This document shows positions 16,886-25,584 of a DNA stretch of 33,114 nucleotides, piece after piece. The notes under the pieces were generated by a model. The model was given only the letters and a program-made list of their open reading frames with translations. It ran no database searches and was not told the origin of the DNA. The stretch lies in the IMG/VR virus record IMGVR_UViG_3300046370_000613, positions 1-33,114 of that record; one strand, written 5' to 3'. This stretch comes from a virus. The translations under genes and the position numbers were made by a program. The first letter of the stretch is position 1. Each line of letters opens with the position of its first letter.

Positions 16886-17512
16886 TTAGAAGCTGATTTT
16901 GCAGAGATATTTCTTATTAGAGCTTTTATCACTTTCTTCTCCGACAGCGATAACAGTTCCAACAACTGTTCCAGTAGTTGCTGTTTCAAGCTTTCCAGCG
17001 TCAGAAGCAGAAACTTCTAAATCGTCTCCCAATGAAGGAGCGGCTGCAAATGCAGATCCAGCTAAAAGAACAAGGCCCTTAGTCAAAACAGGAACTGATT
17101 GACCTGGAAGTACGCCTTGTGCTTCGTCTAGTTTTTGTTTATAAGATATCATCTTTTCTCCATTTTCGTCAAAAGCCAAGGTTTCACGAAGTGTGATTCC
17201 AAGAGCTCTTGTGGAGCCATCAGCAGGAGCAACAGTCATACCTGTATTAGCGGGGTATCCATTGAATCCAATATGCGCACTGCTAAAGCTAGCACCAAGA
17301 TAATCACGAAGATTATCTGGAGTAGAGCTGCGCAATTCGGAAACCTCACCAGGTAGAGCTCCCGCACTTACAGTAACAACGACGCCTGCGTCGAAGTCGC
17401 CGCTTCCATTAGAAACGAAACTCGAAAGAGTTTTGCCGCTAACGTCCAAGGCGAACATATTCACAACATCATGTTCACTGTAGTCTCGGTATGGTAGTAT
17501 TCTTTTTGCCAT
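16886..17512 (-). CDS. capsid decoration/stabilisation protein candidate
   Basis: The 208-residue product is small, Ala/Gly/Ser/Val-rich and beta-rich, with no membrane segment. The C-terminal half (VPVLTKGLVLLAGSAFAA ... TGTVVGTVIAVGEES) resembles DUF2190-type or similar head-decoration beta-barrels. It lies between protease-scaffold and major capsid genes, the usual place for a decoration protein, with 17 bases to the capsid start. The ATG follows an A/T-only stretch with TATAAT 11 bases upstream and no Shine-Dalgarno. Decoration is the best reading; a minor head protein is the alternative. Confidence 0.65.
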   Translation of the reverse strand: MAKRILPYRDYSEHDVVNMFALDVSGKTLSSFVSNGSGDFDAGVVVTVSAGALPGEVSELRSSTPDNLRDYLGASFSSAHIGFNGYPANTGMTVAPADGSTRALGITLRETLAFDENGEKMISYKQKLDEAQGVLPGQSVPVLTKGLVLLAGSAFAAAPSLGDDLEVSASDAGKLETATTGTVVGTVIAVGEESDKSSNKKYLCKISF

Positions 17513-17531
17513 AATTTTTTTCTATTATATA

Positions 17532-19151
17532 TTAATATGAAATTTTAACAGATTCTTTGAAAGTTTTTGCGAAACGTTCGCGTAAAGAATCTTTTTGGGA
17601 GGAAGCTTCGTTGTTGTTAACAACTGCTGCTTCTTCAACTTCTAATGAATCTAAAGCTTCGGAAACTTCGTCTGCAGATTCATCTTCTTGTGTTTCTTCA
17701 GCTGCTTGAGCTTCAGAAGCTTCTGCTGTTTCTGAAATTTCAGATTCTTGAGAAGTTTCTGAGGCTTCTGAAATGCGCTTTTCAACTTCTTGAGCTACGC
17801 GATCTTCAAAAGCTTTTTGTTCTGCAGCGATAAATTCTTTATTTTTATGCTTCCACACTTTTGCAAGTTTTTCTTGGTATTGAGCGAATGATTCTTCGCT
17901 TTCATCAAGAGAAGAAAGTTCAGAGGCGACAATTTTAGAATCGTCGTCATCAAGTTGATAAATTTCGTTTAATAACTCCATGCGAGAGTTAAAACGAACT
18001 TCTGATTCTCTGGCGTCATTTTCCTTTTCAAGAGTCTCAAGTTTTTCTTGAGTAGATGCAAGTTGTTCTTCAACTTCTGACATTTTTTCTTGAAGAGAAT
18101 TTTGAGCCTGAACAGCCTCTTCTTTTTCAGCTTTAGCTTTTTCAAGGTCAGCGACATACTGTTCGCCTTTCTCGCGGATAGCCTCGATAAACACTTTAGA
18201 AATGCTTGCGACACTTTCCTCAGAGAAATCTTGCTTGCCAAGCTTTTCGTCTAAAGCTGCTCGGAATTCATTGATGATTTGATCTTTATCCATAATATTT
18301 GTATTAGGTTCTTTGTTTAGTACATTTTCTTCCTTCGAATGGGAAATTTTTTTACTCTTTGTTAAAATTTTATTTATTGGCTCTGGTCTGCAATCCGCTT
18401 CAGTTTTTAATTCTACGTCTTGCGTTATTAGACCTTTTACATCTGCAGCGGGGTTAGAGGTGAATCCAATTCCAAGAGGATAAATATCTCCAACAATTAA
18501 TCTATTAACTTTTCTTCCGTCTTGAAGAGTGCCTTTGCCGCCCAAAGATTTTAAGTATGGAGAATAAGCCTCTACTTCTTGAGGGTCATCGATAATTGTT
18601 GATTCGTGAAGATCATCCCCACCAACAGAAATAACATAATCATTGAAACCTATTTCCCAACTAGCAGAAACAGTGTGAAAAAAATCGCTATCAGGATCTG
18701 TTGAGTTTGCAACTAAATCTGCAAACTCTTTACTTGCAGTTTTGTATATTACTGCAGCCAAAGCGATATTATAAGTTCCTTCCTCAACCAATGCTTCTTC
18801 GTCAGTCATTAAAGATGTTGAGTCATCTTTTCTTGAAAATCCAGCGGATACAATATGTCCAACAATATTATCTCTATCGTGCTCAATATTAGTGGGCTTG
18901 TGAACAAAGTAATCTTTTATTCTTACGGCTGCAGAACTATCAATTCCATCTCCATTTTTATTAAATTTATTTACTACAGCTGCATTAAATGCGACGCCTA
19001 ATAGATCTATATTTTTATCTAAATCTATATTTGTAGGAATCAACGGTTTTAAAGCTTCCAAAGATGCTTTACTTATATTCGTATTTTCAATATCACTAGA
19101 GGCAGATATAATACTATTAAAGTGTGTGGTGTATTTATATTTTTTAGACAT
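17532..19151 (-). CDS. prohead protease-scaffold fusion
   Basis: The 539-residue product joins two modules. Residues 1-200 look like a phage prohead serine protease: a candidate catalytic His in NIEHDRDNIVGHI (H91) and Ser in HTVSASWEIG (around 162-164), in herpesvirus-assemblin-like order. Residues 285-539 are a charged coiled coil (EQYVADLEKAKAEKEEAVQA onward) with an acidic Ser/Glu/Ala run near 470-515, typical of scaffolding cores that are digested. An internal ATG at 18293 (MDKDQIINEF) begins exactly at the scaffold module, so a separate scaffold product, as with lambda Nu3, is possible. Start 19151 is preferred over a GTG at 19166 because it has a weak AGGTG upstream. It follows TerL directly; the portal expected here is absent. 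Confidence 0.78.
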   Translation of the reverse strand: MSKKYKYTTHFNSIISASSDIENTNISKASLEALKPLIPTNIDLDKNIDLLGVAFNAAVVNKFNKNGDGIDSSAAVRIKDYFVHKPTNIEHDRDNIVGHIVSAGFSRKDDSTSLMTDEEALVEEGTYNIALAAVIYKTASKEFADLVANSTDPDSDFFHTVSASWEIGFNDYVISVGGDDLHESTIIDDPQEVEAYSPYLKSLGGKGTLQDGRKVNRLIVGDIYPLGIGFTSNPAADVKGLITQDVELKTEADCRPEPINKILTKSKKISHSKEENVLNKEPNTNIMDKDQIINEFRAALDEKLGKQDFSEESVASISKVFIEAIREKGEQYVADLEKAKAEKEEAVQAQNSLQEKMSEVEEQLASTQEKLETLEKENDARESEVRFNSRMELLNEIYQLDDDDSKIVASELSSLDESEESFAQYQEKLAKVWKHKNKEFIAAEQKAFEDRVAQEVEKRISEASETSQESEISETAEASEAQAAEETQEDESADEVSEALDSLEVEEAAVVNNNEASSQKDSLRERFAKTFKESVKISY

Positions 19152-19166
19152 TTGTATGTAGTACAC

Positions 19167-21038
19167 CTAGTTGATAAACATGGGAGTAAAAGTATAATTT
19201 ACTTTATCGGCTTTAACAGTCACTATATCATAATAAAGCTTAACCATCCAATTTCCTAATATAAGTGCAGAATAACTATCTTTTCTTGCTTTTTCTGGCC
19301 CGGTTTGCCTTTTTAAACTTGGAGGTAAGTCAAAAGTTTGAGTTCCTCCTGCTGAAGTTGTAATTTGAACGAGAGAGCATTGAGTCTTTATCAAATTCAT
19401 CATGTCAAATTGGTGCTCTACGAAATCGATCATTTTTGCTGCATTGGTTTGGCGCTCTAAACTTTGAGATGTACGTAAAAATTTTATATCCTGAATCGGA
19501 ATCTTTTTTTGTCTTTGTTCGTTATAAGCGTCGTCAATAGCCCTTGATGCAAAAAATATTCTACGATGATCAAAATTAGCTTGAAGAAGCTCGTTTGCCA
19601 ACCTAATCCATTGACTAGTTGGTTTTCTCAGGTAACATATAGTCTTATCTTCTAAATTATATTCTTTTTTTCCTTCTATTAATTTTTGTTGATAATGCTC
19701 AAGATCATCAAAATTTGTATTCAAGCATTTGATATTCATTTTATTCTTCTTAAACAAACTACTTTCATTTGCAGCATTTATAAATTGAACGCCTCCATTA
19801 TAGTCTCCAATAATACTTACAACATTAAAATGTGTTAATAAATAATAAAAATAAAATATATGTTGTTTTAAATTTGTTCCACTTAAAGCGTAGCTATGAA
19901 CTACGGTTCCAATTCTTTTTTCATCATTAAGCTTTATTATCATCATAGCAAAGTCATCACTACTTTCACTCTCCGCCCAACTTGGGTCGAATGCAAGAAT
20001 GTATTTCTGATCAGGCTCTCCCTTAACTTCTATATGGGGATTTTCTCCATCTTTTAGCGTGCAGGCTGCCATTTTTGAAGTTTTAAAATATCCGCTGCTA
20101 TCATCAGTAAAAATCGAACCGAACTCTCGATCGAATTGACTTTGACTCATTGTAGATTTTGCTTGATCAAGTAGGTTTTGATCGTATAATTGCTTGGGTG
20201 CGCAGTCATAACTAAATTGCATAATAACTCTGTGCGCCTCAGATTGTTTGGTGCTTCCAGTTTGTATTAAATTTTCAAACTGTTCATATGCTTTATACAT
20301 ATACTCGAATTTGTAACTTGCAGATGACAAAGCTATCAGTTTATTGTTTGGCCATATATGACGATCGTCTTCAGCCATCTCTCCTTTTTCTATCAAGGTT
20401 GTTTCTAAATTGTAAAGCTCTTCCCTTTGAGTCGGATTTTCAACCACACTCAAGAAAGGTATGATAACCTCATTATAAATTCGTTCAGGCATCAAAGCAA
20501 ACTCATCGATAATTATTCTATGAAAACGAAATCCGCGAAGTTTTTCACCGTCACCCAAAGGTAATGCTCGTATCCTACTACTTCCAATTTCCAACAACCA
20601 TTCATCGTTACTTTTGGACTTATGGGTTATGCATTGAGAAAGATATGTCGCGCCAGGCTTAGAAGCGATATCTTCTATTTTTTTAAATATCATTTTTGCC
20701 TGACGAAATGATTTGGATAAAATTCCGATCTCAACACCTTGATTCATTATTGCATCTAAATAAGCATAAATTGCAGTAGTAAATGATTTACTCATTCCCC
20801 GACTCCACACGCCCATGAAATAATCGGTGCTGAACATAGCCTTAATAGCCATATGTTGAAAAGGAAATAACTGCACTCCACTAATTAAATCCGCAGTAAA
20901 AGTTATATTCTCTCTTAAAAATTTATAGAGCAAAATTTTAGCTTCTTTTTCTTCGATAAAACCTTCAATTTTACTTAGTTTTTCATTAAAGTCCTCTTCG
21001 CCTCTGCGAGATAATTGATTTCCTGTTTCCCAAGCCAT
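19167..21038 (-). CDS. terL: terminase large subunit
   Basis: The 623-residue DNA-packaging motor protein has an N-terminal ATPase and a C-terminal RNase H-type nuclease. The adenine-binding region is FPFQHMAIKAMF; the Walker A is SRGMSKSF (79-86), with Ser where most P-loops have Gly before Lys; Walker B with catalytic Glu is IIIDE (175-179); coupling motif III is ALSSASYKF (236-244). The nuclease acidic residues are D351 in LAFDPSWAES, D412 in SIIGDYNGG and D502/D503 in AIDDAYNE. The gene overlaps the ERCC4-nuclease stop by one base (TAATG). It appears complete. Confidence 0.93.
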   Translation of the reverse strand: MAWETGNQLSRRGEEDFNEKLSKIEGFIEEKEAKILLYKFLRENITFTADLISGVQLFPFQHMAIKAMFSTDYFMGVWSRGMSKSFTTAIYAYLDAIMNQGVEIGILSKSFRQAKMIFKKIEDIASKPGATYLSQCITHKSKSNDEWLLEIGSSRIRALPLGDGEKLRGFRFHRIIIDEFALMPERIYNEVIIPFLSVVENPTQREELYNLETTLIEKGEMAEDDRHIWPNNKLIALSSASYKFEYMYKAYEQFENLIQTGSTKQSEAHRVIMQFSYDCAPKQLYDQNLLDQAKSTMSQSQFDREFGSIFTDDSSGYFKTSKMAACTLKDGENPHIEVKGEPDQKYILAFDPSWAESESSDDFAMMIIKLNDEKRIGTVVHSYALSGTNLKQHIFYFYYLLTHFNVVSIIGDYNGGVQFINAANESSLFKKNKMNIKCLNTNFDDLEHYQQKLIEGKKEYNLEDKTICYLRKPTSQWIRLANELLQANFDHRRIFFASRAIDDAYNEQRQKKIPIQDIKFLRTSQSLERQTNAAKMIDFVEHQFDMMNLIKTQCSLVQITTSAGGTQTFDLPPSLKRQTGPEKARKDSYSALILGNWMVKLYYDIVTVKADKVNYTFTPMFIN

Positions 21039-21961
21039 TATATTATTTTATTGCTGATATAGTATTGTAAATCTACGTCCCACAATTTTCTTCCCAAGGT
21101 TAAAAGTTTTGGAATTATATTTTCAGATTGCTCTCTTCCTCCAGTAAATATAAATTGACAGTGCCCAGCGAAGTCGTGATTTAGTACTCTCATATTATGG
21201 TATATATATTTCATATTCGAAGTGTGAGGAGACCATCTATTTCTAGATTCCATTGTGGACATGTCTGTTTCTGTTACGATAAATAAATAGCTATCAAATT
21301 TTTTTGTTCGTTCAAGTTCTGCCCTAAATCTTTTTAAGTTATTTTTGCTGAGGGTAGATTTAAAATCTGTTTCGCTTTTACGATCTACATAAGTGTAATC
21401 GTAATGCTCTTTTCCTACAGCATAATCTCCAAAATCTAATTTTAAAAATTCAGAGTTAGAAAAGCTCAATGGCTGCTGCTCTCTTGTGTCTATAAATATT
21501 TTTAAGTCTTTGTCAACAGGATTAACCCACTCTTTCGGCAATCCAGATCCAAACATAGGCTTGATGGAAGCTAGTTCGCAAGCCTTGGAATAAGATCCAA
21601 AATGTTTTTTGTATAAATCTATTGTTGGTAATTCACTTGTTTTTAATTCTAAATGAGAGGGAGCTCTTGATAGATTTTTCTTTTCAATTCTTCTTTTTAA
21701 TAATTTTAAAATATATTCTTTTACTGTTTCAGAGTCTTCCCGTTCACACCATTTTAATAGTTGCTGTCTATTCGAAAAGTCTTTGGCGAAATAATCTTCT
21801 TTATTTTTAAATGGCAAAGGTTCGCCTGAATATAAATTATATCTAGGATAATATTTTGTATAATATTCTGCGAGCATAATTTTATGACATTTTAGATGAG
21901 CATGTAAACTTCTCTCAGAAGTAAATTCTTCAGAACAAATTTTACATTTATAAGATTTCAT
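21038..21961 (-). CDS. C2H2 zinc-finger / ERCC4-type nuclease
   Basis: The 307-residue product (from the ATG at 21961) starts with a C2H2 zinc finger: C6, C9, H22, H26 in YKCKICSEEFTSERSLHAH. A helical middle region (about 65-135) may bind DNA. Residues 153-255 match the ERCC4/XPF nuclease: FIDTREQQPL (D158, E161), LDFGDYAVG (D177, D180), YVDRKSETDF (the ERKxxxD motif with Asp for Glu), then LKRFRAELERTKKF and SYLFIVTE. ERCC4 nucleases cut branched or flapped DNA. Start 21961 gives an ATGA overlap with the upstream gene; a start at 21988 is less likely. Lying directly before terL, it may resolve replication branches before packaging. Confidence 0.85.
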   Translation of the reverse strand: MKSYKCKICSEEFTSERSLHAHLKCHKIMLAEYYTKYYPRYNLYSGEPLPFKNKEDYFAKDFSNRQQLLKWCEREDSETVKEYILKLLKRRIEKKNLSRAPSHLELKTSELPTIDLYKKHFGSYSKACELASIKPMFGSGLPKEWVNPVDKDLKIFIDTREQQPLSFSNSEFLKLDFGDYAVGKEHYDYTYVDRKSETDFKSTLSKNNLKRFRAELERTKKFDSYLFIVTETDMSTMESRNRWSPHTSNMKYIYHNMRVLNHDFAGHCQFIFTGGREQSENIIPKLLTLGRKLWDVDLQYYISNKII

Positions 21962-22632
21962 TTTTCGAAATCGTATACTTCTAACCATGAAGGATCAAAT
22001 CTTCTGCGAGGCCCAAGCATTCCATTTCTTTGTCCGTACCAAAACATTTTAACAAATATTCTAGGAACATTGAATTTAAATCCTGAAGAGTTTTTTACTT
22101 TAGGGGTTTCAGAATATAATCTTCGATATAATATTGGGGCGCCTACTTTATCCATTCTACAATCCTGTATCAATACATTTCTTACCATAGGGCGATCGAT
22201 ATCATCATAATCTGTCCAATTACCTAAATCAATACAAGCTCCATCATAGAATTTACTAAAAGAATTAACAAAAGTACAATTTATAAAAGATAAATTTTTT
22301 ACTCCACCTTTTGCAGTAATATGTTGTTTTGTGTTTTGAGATATAAATTTACAATTTTTAAAAGTTATATTTTCTCCTCTAACTATATCTACGCAATCTT
22401 CATATCCTCCAAAAATAGTACAATTATCTACGTTTACATTTCTACAGAACGAAAGCTTTAATCCTTCTGACACTCCTGAGCCATTGATCTCACAATTGTT
22501 TATAGTTAATGCGTATTGTTTTTGTCCAGGCCTCCAACTAAAACCTAATGCATTCTTATCATTAAACTTAGACTGCATATCTTCCAGATTATCTTGCGAG
22601 AAATTTTCTCCGTCTATCCTTAAAGTGCTCAT
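21958..22632 (-). CDS. right-handed beta-helix protein (pectate-lyase-like fold)
   Basis: The 224-residue product has about five rungs with an NxxFxNC-type pattern: LTINNCEINGSG, NVNVDNCTIFGG, NITFKNCKFIS, NLSFINCTFVNS and NVLIQDCRM. That is a parallel beta-helix with stacked Asn/Cys positions. The C-terminus is basic and aromatic (FWYGQRNGMLGPRRRFDP). No catalytic lyase motif is evident. Beta-helices in phages are usually tailspike or fibre parts, yet this one sits inside the packaging operon, overlapping its upstream neighbour by 1 base and the nuclease by 4. A structural or carbohydrate-binding role is possible; the function is unknown. Confidence 0.75.
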   Translation of the reverse strand: MSTLRIDGENFSQDNLEDMQSKFNDKNALGFSWRPGQKQYALTINNCEINGSGVSEGLKLSFCRNVNVDNCTIFGGYEDCVDIVRGENITFKNCKFISQNTKQHITAKGGVKNLSFINCTFVNSFSKFYDGACIDLGNWTDYDDIDRPMVRNVLIQDCRMDKVGAPILYRRLYSETPKVKNSSGFKFNVPRIFVKMFWYGQRNGMLGPRRRFDPSWLEVYDFEK

Positions 22633-23684
22633 TATACGATATCTTCTTTAGAGATTCCCAACACCCTCGCTTTCCAATCGGGCATCGACTCGATATGATC
22701 CGCTTCTTCTTTCGCTGACTTTTTCTGAAGTTCTGCGATCTTAATCATAACCTTTCTTTCTTCCTCTTCTTGAAACATTTGCACAAGCGCAAGTATATTA
22801 GCATTTTGTTGTTGTTTAGATGAAATTCGTTTTGATCGATCTCCTTGAAGTTTTTGAATCAATGACTCCATTCTCTTTTCGCATTGATTATATTCTTCAC
22901 TTTTAGTCTTTAATAGTTCTGCTAGACGAACGGTTAAATCTTGTTGATCTTCGGCGTCGTCAAACATTCTATTTAGTTTATTAATTGCGCCTTGAATATT
23001 TTTCAAATGAATATAGTCCATGCATACATTAATATATAAATTAATCTCGTCGCTTGTAAGATCAGGTTTATCCCAAGTAGCTCGTATAAATTCTGCCTCA
23101 AAAAGGTCTCTATCTTCTTGGGAGTCATAATTATTTATCACTTGTATAAGTCTAGGTGAAGATAAAAACGCCCCAAGAGATTCAATTCCTTTTCTTTCTG
23201 TTATGCTTAACTTATTTTCATTTATCGATGTCTGTGCAGAATCATTAATTTTCTTTATAATTTTGCTTGCAGCTTTTGGAGGAGAATATCTTTTAAAAAT
23301 AGCATTTTCTACAGCAGGAGTCTCTAGAGATTCGTTTGATTCAACATATTCATGAACACAAATATATTCTTGCTTTACTTTTGATATTCTTACATCTGGA
23401 AATAAAACTGCTGCTATTTGAGAACATGTCATTCCAGTCGAAATAGATTCGTCGATAAATTCTTTCTGTTGGTCATTTAATTTTATTGGTTCTGGAGCGA
23501 CAAAATGCTTTGTTTGGTATTCAATCTGACTTTCTGATAAAAACTTTCTGACGGCTCGCCCCTGCTTACTTCTTCCGTCAATATTTTCATCGTCGGGAAA
23601 AACAAGCCTAGTAAGATCGGTTAAATCTGTAATTTCTTCAGCATTATCAATTACAATTTTTTTTTGCTCTTCTGTTAGTTCCAT
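22632..23684 (-). CDS. HTH-repeat/coiled-coil protein, possible small terminase
   Basis: The 350-residue product has two similar short helical segments at the N-terminus (LTRLVFPDDENIDGRSKQG, about 24-42, and SQIAAVLFPDVRISKVKQEY, about 88-107) that look like winged or HTH-type repeats. A helical middle and a charged coiled coil follow (about 250-335; RLAELLKTKSEEYNQCEKRM and onward). DNA-binding plus oligomerising helices immediately upstream of packaging genes is the layout of a small terminase, but the protein is about twice the usual length and no family was recognised. It overlaps the sigma-like gene by 10 bases and the beta-helix gene by 1 base. Confidence 0.62.
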   Translation of the reverse strand: MELTEEQKKIVIDNAEEITDLTDLTRLVFPDDENIDGRSKQGRAVRKFLSESQIEYQTKHFVAPEPIKLNDQQKEFIDESISTGMTCSQIAAVLFPDVRISKVKQEYICVHEYVESNESLETPAVENAIFKRYSPPKAASKIIKKINDSAQTSINENKLSITERKGIESLGAFLSSPRLIQVINNYDSQEDRDLFEAEFIRATWDKPDLTSDEINLYINVCMDYIHLKNIQGAINKLNRMFDDAEDQQDLTVRLAELLKTKSEEYNQCEKRMESLIQKLQGDRSKRISSKQQQNANILALVQMFQEEEERKVMIKIAELQKKSAKEEADHIESMPDWKARVLGISKEDIV

Positions 23685-24418
23685 GGTATTGGATTTTTAG
23701 TATATATTACATCTTTTGTTTTTAATATTTCTTGAGCTTTTTGTTTGAATATTTTTTTAAGATTTTTTATTTGTTTATATCCAGCTTTCCTGCCTTTTTC
23801 ACTTGTTTTATAACCCATCTTTTTTGCAACTTTTTCTTCGTCCATATGTTGAATAAATAATAGGTCATATACTTGAAATTGTTTTTCGGATAATTCATGC
23901 TTCATAAATTCATTTAATTTGTCTTGAGCATCAGTCATATCAAAATCATGATCCTGTATAGCGTTCGCCTCATGAGAATGATTTTCTAAAGCTAAAGCCA
24001 TCTTTATTCCGTATGCAGGCTTCTTTGTTCTTTCCCACTTTGCGTATAAGGGGCAAGAAGAGTCCTGCAAGCCGCTTTTAGTGAATCCGCATAGCGAAGA
24101 CTCCCCTCCATTCTTAGTGGCGCAAGATTGATTGAATGGACAGCTTAAACAGGGGCGGACGAAATTGCTATAATTATTTCGCAAGATGTTTTTCATCTGA
24201 TTGGTGATGATTTTATTTATCCAAGGCTTTAAAGATCGACTTTGATCCCACTGATGCCATTTTTTGTGAATATGAGCTTTGATTATTTGCTCTACATCTT
24301 CAAAGTCAAACCACGCCAAAGAGTCAAGAAACCATTTTCCTCTCCGCTTTCTTATTTCGCAATCAATTTCATCGGACTTGTCCTCGTATTTAAATTTGGG
24401 ACTTTCTTGGTCTGCCAC
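23675..24418 (-). CDS. sigma-70-family RNA polymerase sigma factor, candidate late sigma
   Basis: The 247-residue product has sigma region 2 at about 38-82: DVEQIIKAHIHKKWHQWDQS, then RSLKPWINKIITNQMKNILR, the core-binding and -10-recognition helices. Region 4 is at about 176-232 (LSEKQFQVYDLLFIQ, DEEKVAKKMGYKTSEKGRK), a -35-type helix-turn-helix. Between them is an unusual cysteine cluster (C90, C93, C99, C110, C122) that could bind zinc or an Fe-S group. The start is taken as GTG 24418; an ATG at 24484 would overlap the upstream gene by 95 bases. By analogy with T4 gp55 it may direct late transcription. The sigma call is good; the late role is inferred. Confidence 0.75.
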   Translation of the reverse strand: MADQESPKFKYEDKSDEIDCEIRKRRGKWFLDSLAWFDFEDVEQIIKAHIHKKWHQWDQSRSLKPWINKIITNQMKNILRNNYSNFVRPCLSCPFNQSCATKNGGESSLCGFTKSGLQDSSCPLYAKWERTKKPAYGIKMALALENHSHEANAIQDHDFDMTDAQDKLNEFMKHELSEKQFQVYDLLFIQHMDEEKVAKKMGYKTSEKGRKAGYKQIKNLKKIFKQKAQEILKTKDVIYTKNPIPWN

Positions 24419-24737
24419 GTTTTTTAGGTTTTTTTGGTTTTGGGTCTTCTTTGAATTCTTCAAAAGCGTCAGCAGGAATAACATCTTTTAAGTCAAATTT
24501 ATTTCTGTCTTGTTCTATTGAGTAAGACAGTCTTGATATTTTTGGTACTTCGTAAATATCTACTCCATCAGGATCATCTACATGTAAATTTCTAGCTGTA
24601 GATATTTTTTTGGCGCTAGGTGCAGTTTTCGCTGCAGAAAGTATACTTAAACTCTCTCCGCAACCACCACAAAATTTAGGTGCCTGCAAAGAGTACATGT
24701 TTTTAAAACCACAATGAGGACAATATGAGAAAGCCAT
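24390..24737 (-). CDS. zinc-ribbon protein with C-terminal AT-hook
   Basis: The 115-residue product starts with a four-cysteine zinc ribbon: YCPHCGFKN and FCGGCGESL, spaced by about 14 residues. The C-terminus is a run of Lys/Pro/Arg ending in a classic AT-hook, KKRGRPRK. The AT-hook binds the minor groove of AT-rich DNA, fitting this genome. The gene overlaps the 5' end of the sigma-like gene by 29 bases, so the two are likely co-expressed. A transcription accessory factor is an attractive reading, possibly a T4 gp33-like partner for the sigma factor, but there is no direct evidence. Confidence 0.7.
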   Translation of the reverse strand: MAFSYCPHCGFKNMYSLQAPKFCGGCGESLSILSAAKTAPSAKKISTARNLHVDDPDGVDIYEVPKISRLSYSIEQDRNKFDLKDVIPADAFEEFKEDPKPKKPKKRGRPRKSQI

Positions 24738-24769
24738 AATATAATACTATATTATAACCTAAAAAAAAA

Positions 24770-25360
24770 TTATATCAAATAACCACTAATAACTCGAGCT
24801 TGTTTTTTCACAAATTCTTCTGCGTCAGGACCCCAGTTTCTATTTTCTTTTACATATTCCAAACAAATAACACCTATAATTCTTCCATTAATAGTTTTTA
24901 TTGGCCTTGCGAATAAACTTTTTACTCCTCTAGACTCCATAAAAGATTTGAAACCTATATCTTCTCCATAATTTGATATTTCTGCACATTTAAAAGTTTT
25001 TTCGTTGGCAATATTTTTTATTAATCCATGAAAGTTAGATATTCTTATGTTTTGCAGGCCTGTAGATTCACAGCTAATTCCTTCGCTCATTGTTTCGTAT
25101 GTACAGCTTAATTTTTGCTGGCTCTTCCCTGAAAAATAGTATTCGCCATTATGAAACTCTAAGATATATACTCTATCTGCGCTAGTTTCTGATTTTATAT
25201 ACTCTAATGCAGAAATTATATTTCCATGTACATTTGGATCGTAATTAAATTCTTTTTTCTTTTTGTCGTCATACTTCAACTTCAACCAAACACCTAACAC
25301 CGCTGTCCCTGCTGAGACGACACCTGTTAGCACGCTTACTATATCAAGACCATAATTCAT
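24770..25360 (-). CDS. membrane-anchored GAF-domain protein in the lysis cassette
   Basis: The 196-residue product has one N-terminal membrane segment (about 6-27, VSVLTGVVSAGTAVLGVWL) followed by a basic stretch (KYDDKKKKEF) that should face the cytoplasm. Residues 45-196 look like a GAF fold: ISALEYIKSETSADRVYILE, FHNGEYYF, FARPIKTINGRIIGVICLEY, and a final helix EEFVKKQARVISGYLI. GAF domains bind small ligands. The start overlaps the upstream lipoprotein gene in ATGA, and that gene overlaps the holin-like gene the same way. A ligand-sensing regulator of lysis timing is a hypothesis from context. Confidence 0.68.
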   Translation of the reverse strand: MNYGLDIVSVLTGVVSAGTAVLGVWLKLKYDDKKKKEFNYDPNVHGNIISALEYIKSETSADRVYILEFHNGEYYFSGKSQQKLSCTYETMSEGISCESTGLQNIRISNFHGLIKNIANEKTFKCAEISNYGEDIGFKSFMESRGVKSLFARPIKTINGRIIGVICLEYVKENRNWGPDAEEFVKKQARVISGYLI

Positions 25361-25584
25361 TTTTTAAATATAAGAGATGAGAATGTCAAAAGCATAACTA
25401 AAGCTATGATTAATCCAGCCCATATTAAGGGATTATAAATATCATACTTTTGAACTTCATTTGTAATATGTAATACATTATTTTCACCTTCGGGAGAAGG
25501 CGAAATTGTATTTTTTTTGCTTTTCTGTATGAATTTTGGCGAACAAGAACAAAATAATAAAAATATTATATATAATTTATTCAT
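25357..25584 (-). CDS. short lipoprotein-like protein with C-terminal membrane segment (possible u-spanin)
   Basis: The 75-residue product has a lipoprotein-type N-terminus (MNKLYIIFLLFCSCSPKF) with cysteines at 12 and 14; the lipobox is imperfect. A polar stretch follows (KKNTISPSPEGENN) and then a C-terminal membrane segment (about 52-72, PLIWAGLIIALVMLLTFSS). Outer-membrane lipid anchor plus C-terminal inner-membrane segment is the layout of unimolecular spanins such as T1 gp11, but this protein is much shorter. The start at 25584 gives an ATGA overlap with the holin-like gene; longer in-frame starts would run through that gene. Confidence 0.55.
   Translation of the reverse strand: MNKLYIIFLLFCSCSPKFIQKSKKNTISPSPEGENNVLHITNEVQKYDIYNPLIWAGLIIALVMLLTFSSLIFKK

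Noticed and set aside
17645-18241. Leu- and Lys-rich frames overlapping the scaffold region on both strands
   Set aside because: They are mirror frames of the acidic, repetitive scaffold coding sequence and have no start context of their own.
24419-24484. ATG start at 24484 for the sigma-like gene
   Set aside because: It would run through the AT-hook coding end of the upstream gene in another frame and adds a low-complexity segment; GTG 24418 is preferred, though not certain.
24242-24491. Plus-strand frames opposite the sigma-like gene
   Set aside because: They overlap well-supported minus-strand coding sequence, lack family features and look like shadow frames.
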